A stretch of DNA of 64,000 nucleotides from Pseudoduganella flava. Lineage in GTDB: Bacteria; Pseudomonadota; Gammaproteobacteria; Burkholderiales; Burkholderiaceae_D. A program made the translations under genes and the position numbers. Under the pieces are notes generated by a model that worked only from the letters and a program-made list of their open reading frames with translations, had not been told where the DNA came from and did no database searches. Below are positions 62,401 to 64,000 of this stretch, in pieces (position 1 is the first letter of the stretch; each line of letters opens with the position of its first letter). The stretch spans positions 124,001 to 188,000 of the forward strand of contig NZ_VLKW01000009.1 of assembly GCF_007830495.1 (NCBI RefSeq). Direction: 5' to 3'.

Positions 62401-64000
62401 ATGTTCCTGCCGCACCGTATTTCCCTTTCCCGCCTGTGGCCATGCGTTGTGCTGGCCGCCGTGCATGGCGCCGCATGCGCCGATTCCGACGTGGAGAAGC
62501 TGACCAAGGATCCGAAGAACTGGGCCATGCAGGCCGGCGACCTGGCCAACCAGCGCTACAGCGAGCTGAAACAGATCAACAGCGGCAATGCCGGCCAGCT
62601 GCAGGTGGCGTGGACGTTCTCGACGGGCGTGCTGCGCGGCCACGAGGGCGGCCCGCTCGTCATCGACGACACGCTGTACGTGCACAGCCCGTTCCCGAAC
62701 AAGGTCTATGCGATCGCGCTGGAAGACCAGCGCATCAAGTGGAAGTACGAACCGAAGCAGGACCCGGCCGTGATCCCCGTGATGTGCTGCGACGTCGTCA
62801 ACCGCGGCGTCGCCTACGCCAACGGCAAGATCTTCCTGCAGCAGGCCGACACGACGCTCGTCGCGCTCGATGCGAAGACGGGCAAGGAGATCTGGAAGGT
62901 CAAGACGGGCGACCCGAAGAAGGGCGAGACGACGACCAACACGCCGCACGTGTTCAAGGACAAGGTGCTGACGGGCGTCTCCGGCGGCGAGTTCGGCGTG
63001 CGCGGCCGCATCACCGCGTATGACATCAACACGGGCAAGCTGATCTGGCAGGCGCACAGCACGGGGCCGGACAAGGAGATGCTGATCGACCCCGGCAAGA
63101 CGATGACGTGGACGAACGGGAAGATGGCGCCAGTGGGCAAGGATTCGTCGCTGAAGACGTGGAAAGGCGACCAGTGGAAGATCGGCGGCGGCACGACGTG
63201 GGGCTGGTACAGCTACGATCCGCAACTGAACCTGGTGTACTACGGCACCGGCAACCCGAGCACGTGGAACCCGCGCCAGCGCCCCGGCGACAACAAGTGG
63301 TCGATGGCGATCTTCGCGCGCGACCTCGACACGGGCGTGGCGAAATGGGTCTTCCAGATGACGCCGCACGACGAGTGGGACTACGACGGCGTCAACGAGA
63401 TGATCCTCGCGGACGTGAACGTGAAGGGCAAGCAGCGCAAGGCCCTCGTGCACATGGACCGCAACGGCTTCGGCTACACGATGGACCGCGTCACCGGCGA
63501 GCTGCTGGTGGCCGAGAAGTTCGACCCGGCCGTCAACTGGGCCACGCACGTGGACATGAAGACGGGCCGGCCGCAGGTGGTGGCCAAGTACAGCACCGAC
63601 AAGAACGGCGAGGAGGTCAATTCGAAAGGCATCTGCCCGGCCGCGCTGGGTTCAAAAGACCAGCAGCCGGCCACGTACTCGCGCAAGACGGGGCTGTTCT
63701 ACGTGCCGACGAATCACGTGTGCATGGACTACGAACCGTTCAAGGTCGAGTACACGGCGGGCCAGCCCTACGTGGGCTCGACATTGGAGATGTATCCCGC
63801 GCCGGACAGCCACGGCGGGCTCGGTAATTTCATCGCGTGGGATGCGGGCACCGGCAAGATCGTCTGGTCCAAGCCGGAGAAATTCTCGGTGTGGAGCGGG
63901 GCGCTGTCGACCGCTGGCGACGTGGTGTTCTACGGCACGCTGGAAGGCTACCTGAAGGCCGTCGACCACAACGGCAAGGAGCTCTGGAAGTTCAAGACGC
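62401..64000 (+). CDS. xoxF: XoxF-type lanthanide-dependent methanol dehydrogenase (3' end missing)
   Basis: The frame is open from ATG 62401 (AAGGAG upstream) to the window edge: 533 residues of an expected 600 or so. It is a PQQ enzyme with a signal peptide ([12 protein letters not shown]). The adjacent-cysteine disulfide is C129-C130 ([10 protein letters not shown]). Metal ligands E197 (SGGEFGVRG), N285 (GTGNPSTWN) and catalytic D327 are all present. D329, two residues after the catalytic Asp ([10 protein letters not shown]), marks the lanthanide type, since calcium MxaF has Ala there. It oxidises methanol, and possibly other alcohols, in the periplasm and passes electrons to XoxG. Confidence 0.94.
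   Translation, partial: MFLPHRISLSRLWPCVVLAAVHGAACADSDVEKLTKDPKNWAMQAGDLANQRYSELKQINSGNAGQLQVAWTFSTGVLRGHEGGPLVIDDTLYVHSPFPNKVYAIALEDQRIKWKYEPKQDPAVIPVMCCDVVNRGVAYANGKIFLQQADTTLVALDAKTGKEIWKVKTGDPKKGETTTNTPHVFKDKVLTGVSGGEFGVRGRITAYDINTGKLIWQAHSTGPDKEMLIDPGKTMTWTNGKMAPVGKDSSLKTWKGDQWKIGGGTTWGWYSYDPQLNLVYYGTGNPSTWNPRQRPGDNKWSMAIFARDLDTGVAKWVFQMTPHDEWDYDGVNEMILADVNVKGKQRKALVHMDRNGFGYTMDRVTGELLVAEKFDPAVNWATHVDMKTGRPQVVAKYSTDKNGEEVNSKGICPAALGSKDQQPATYSRKTGLFYVPTNHVCMDYEPFKVEYTAGQPYVGSTLEMYPAPDSHGGLGNFIAWDAGTGKIVWSKPEKFSVWSGALSTAGDVVFYGTLEGYLKAVDHNGKELWKFKT

Noticed and set aside
62401-64000. Assignment as calcium MxaF or ethanol dehydrogenase ExaA
   Set aside because: The residue two after the catalytic Asp is Asp (DYD), which indicates the lanthanide type, and xoxG/xoxJ-like genes lie in the same cluster.

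Overview
The window reads as chromosomal DNA of a GC-rich betaproteobacterium, most likely Oxalobacteraceae (Massilia, Duganella or Pseudoduganella type). This placement is inferred from high GC, the ribBA-ribH-nusB and dnaX-ybaB-recR gene orders, type IV minor pilin genes, many c-di-GMP proteins and dispersed GTGTCCC palindromes. No search was run. About 60 genes are dense and mostly housekeeping or regulatory, with two accessory-looking patches (about 41.8-42.3 kb and 45.9-50.7 kb).

Layout. 0-4.8 kb: minor pilin operon (pilW, cut by the window edge, then pilX, pilY1, pilE, fimT). 4.8-7.5 kb: ribD, ribE and a secreted HEXXH protein. 7.6-15.8 kb: DUF885 hydrolase, Kef-type antiporter, SMP-30 protein and a seven-domain c-di-GMP regulator. 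16.0-18.1 kb: ribBA, ribH, nusB. 18.4-21.5 kb: lytic transglycosylase, ubiD, SRP RNA. 22.3-26.4 kb: dnaX, ybaB, yciI-like, recR and a small EF-Tu-domain-like gene. 26.4-31.8 kb: hybrid histidine kinase, GGDEF/EAL response regulator and a small ADP-ribosyltransferase-like protein, tightly coupled. 32.1-38.2 kb: esterase, ybdD-cstA, and a divergent Cache kinase/LuxR regulator pair with a palindromic operator between. 38.4-41.7 kb: HDOD and GGDEF/EAL pair. 41.8-42.1 kb: tRNA-Ser(UGA) followed by an inverted tRNA-tail copy and four palindromes. 42.2-45.6 kb: S41 peptidase and a LytS/LytTR pair. 45.9-49.1 kb: lipoprotein, DUF2726 gene, DoxX and LysR genes, and a frameshifted inverted DUF2726 copy. 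49.3-50.7 kb: a type VI secretion cassette of Hcp, a MepA-like cell-wall peptidase and a putative periplasmic immunity protein. 51.0-52.0 kb: SDR. 52.2-64.0 kb: a TonB receptor and a methanol/aldehyde oxidation island.

The most coherent system is 52.2-64.0 kb. A XoxF-type (lanthanide) methanol dehydrogenase, its cytochrome (xoxG) and binding protein (xoxJ), the glutathione formaldehyde pathway (gfa and a class III alcohol dehydrogenase), an ATP-grasp ligase, a YVTN propeller and a sigma-54 activator lie together. Near-consensus -24/-12 sigma-54 promoters precede both the dehydrogenase operon (54702-54716) and xoxF (62327-62342), so one activator probably drives both halves. The adjacent TonB receptor has a strongly acidic loop and is a candidate lanthanide receptor.
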